Assembly: GCA_010909725.1 (NCBI GenBank)
Contig: JAACMV010000030.1
Coordinates: 744,001-808,000 of the forward strand
DNA: 64,000 bases
From: Picochlorum sp. 'celeri'
Taxonomy: Eukaryota > Chlorophyta > Trebouxiophyceae
Reading direction: 5' to 3'
The notes beneath the pieces are model-generated. The model was not told where the DNA came from and did not search any database. It saw only the letters and a list, made by a program, of their open reading frames with translations. The translations under genes were made by a program, and so were the position numbers. Below, in pieces: positions 63,664 through 64,000 of this stretch. Numbering within the stretch: position 1 is the first letter of the stretch; each line of letters starts with the position of its first letter.

Positions 63664-64000
63664 TCACAATACCATTGAGTCTCTTTCAGTCACAGTTGGT
63701 GGGATAGTTTTGAATGCCAATAAAAGATTGTGCTTGCGATTTCCCACAAGCCAACCGTGGTTGATGGGATAGATATCTAGGAGCCCTCTGGCCTCTGATT
63801 TGACCGATCGAACTGGCGAAATTTTGTGTCTTCCTGAGGCCTTCATTCCAGAATTCCGCATCAAGAAGGAACATGTTGAGTGTTCGTCCTTTGTCAGATT
63901 TAGATCAAATTGAATATTCTGAGATTTGGAAGCTTGATTTGCGTCACATTGTTGCCATGCCACAAGTCACTTGGGGAACCTGTCAGAAAGTTTATGAGGT
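63664..64000 (-). CDS. Possible 3' end of a gene truncated at the right edge
   Basis: Two readings compete. (1) A splice acceptor CTGACAG at 63980-63986 followed by an exon from 63979 reading SPSDLWHGNNVTQIKLPNLR and ending at 63900, which looks like the last part of an LRR or similar protein. (2) An open frame 63963-63664 (99 codons, only a GTG at its start, an in-frame stop just upstream), which would need another acceptor such as AATCTCAG at ~63912. Neither can be confirmed without the sequence beyond 64000. Confidence 0.3.

Overview
The window is a gene-dense piece of a nuclear genome from a photosynthetic eukaryote, most likely a green alga of prasinophyte grade. Evidence: spliced genes with short GT-AG introns (mostly 57-160 nt, usually one, close to the start codon); nuclear genes for plastid proteins with N-terminal extensions (phosphoribulokinase, HCF106/TatB, PSRP-3/Ycf65, a PAM71-like Mn transporter, homogentisate phytyltransferase, a RIQ/DUF1118 protein, a CaS-like rhodanese protein); plant-type versions of other genes (SIZ1 with a PHD finger, a GNOM-like ARF-GEF); and a permuted tRNA gene, a form known from red algae and prasinophytes. 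The species cannot be named from the sequence. All exon coordinates were derived by eye from splice consensus, frame and protein continuity; every joined CDS is a multiple of three.

Layout. 0-6.9 kb: a left-truncated LRR protein, a small protein, a CHR chromate transporter, a WDR53-like protein, a METTL2/6-type tRNA methyltransferase with a degenerate second domain, and a secreted protein. 7.6-12.5 kb: a proline-rich single-pass membrane protein with a perfect-looking 24-bp repeat, a conserved unknown and a CK1-like kinase. 12.7-15.9 kb: three plastid genes (PSRP-3, PAM71-like, HPT). 16.6-35.8 kb: housekeeping genes (aquaporin, NEPRO-like, RPT2, RecQ helicase, BET/NET bromodomain protein, SQS1-like G-patch protein, SIZ-type protein, NNF1-like kinetochore protein, RNA polymerase I largest subunit, poly(A) polymerase).

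35.8-40.8 kb is the accessory region: two tandem paralogues of an unrecognised protein family whose 5' flanks are nearly identical although their N-terminal coding regions are strongly diverged; next to them a permuted tRNA-Ala(UGC) gene whose 3' half precedes its 5' half; and two poly(A)-tailed SINE-like elements. 41.1-52.7 kb: IF1, Miro, a GNOM-like ARF-GEF, a small secreted protein, an ethanolamine/choline phosphotransferase, ZC3H15 and complex I NDUFA3. 53-63.5 kb: mainly plastid genes (ACT-domain alpha-amylase, HCF106, RIQ, a J-protein, PRK, an unknown membrane protein, CaS-like) plus a bZIP factor. The right edge may hold the end of another gene.

Genes alternate strands, and several convergent pairs have only 8-36 nt between stop codons, so their 3' UTRs must overlap. 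The three strongest leads are the permuted tRNA, the paralogue pair with a shared promoter, and the SIZ-type protein whose SP-RING has lost its zinc ligands.
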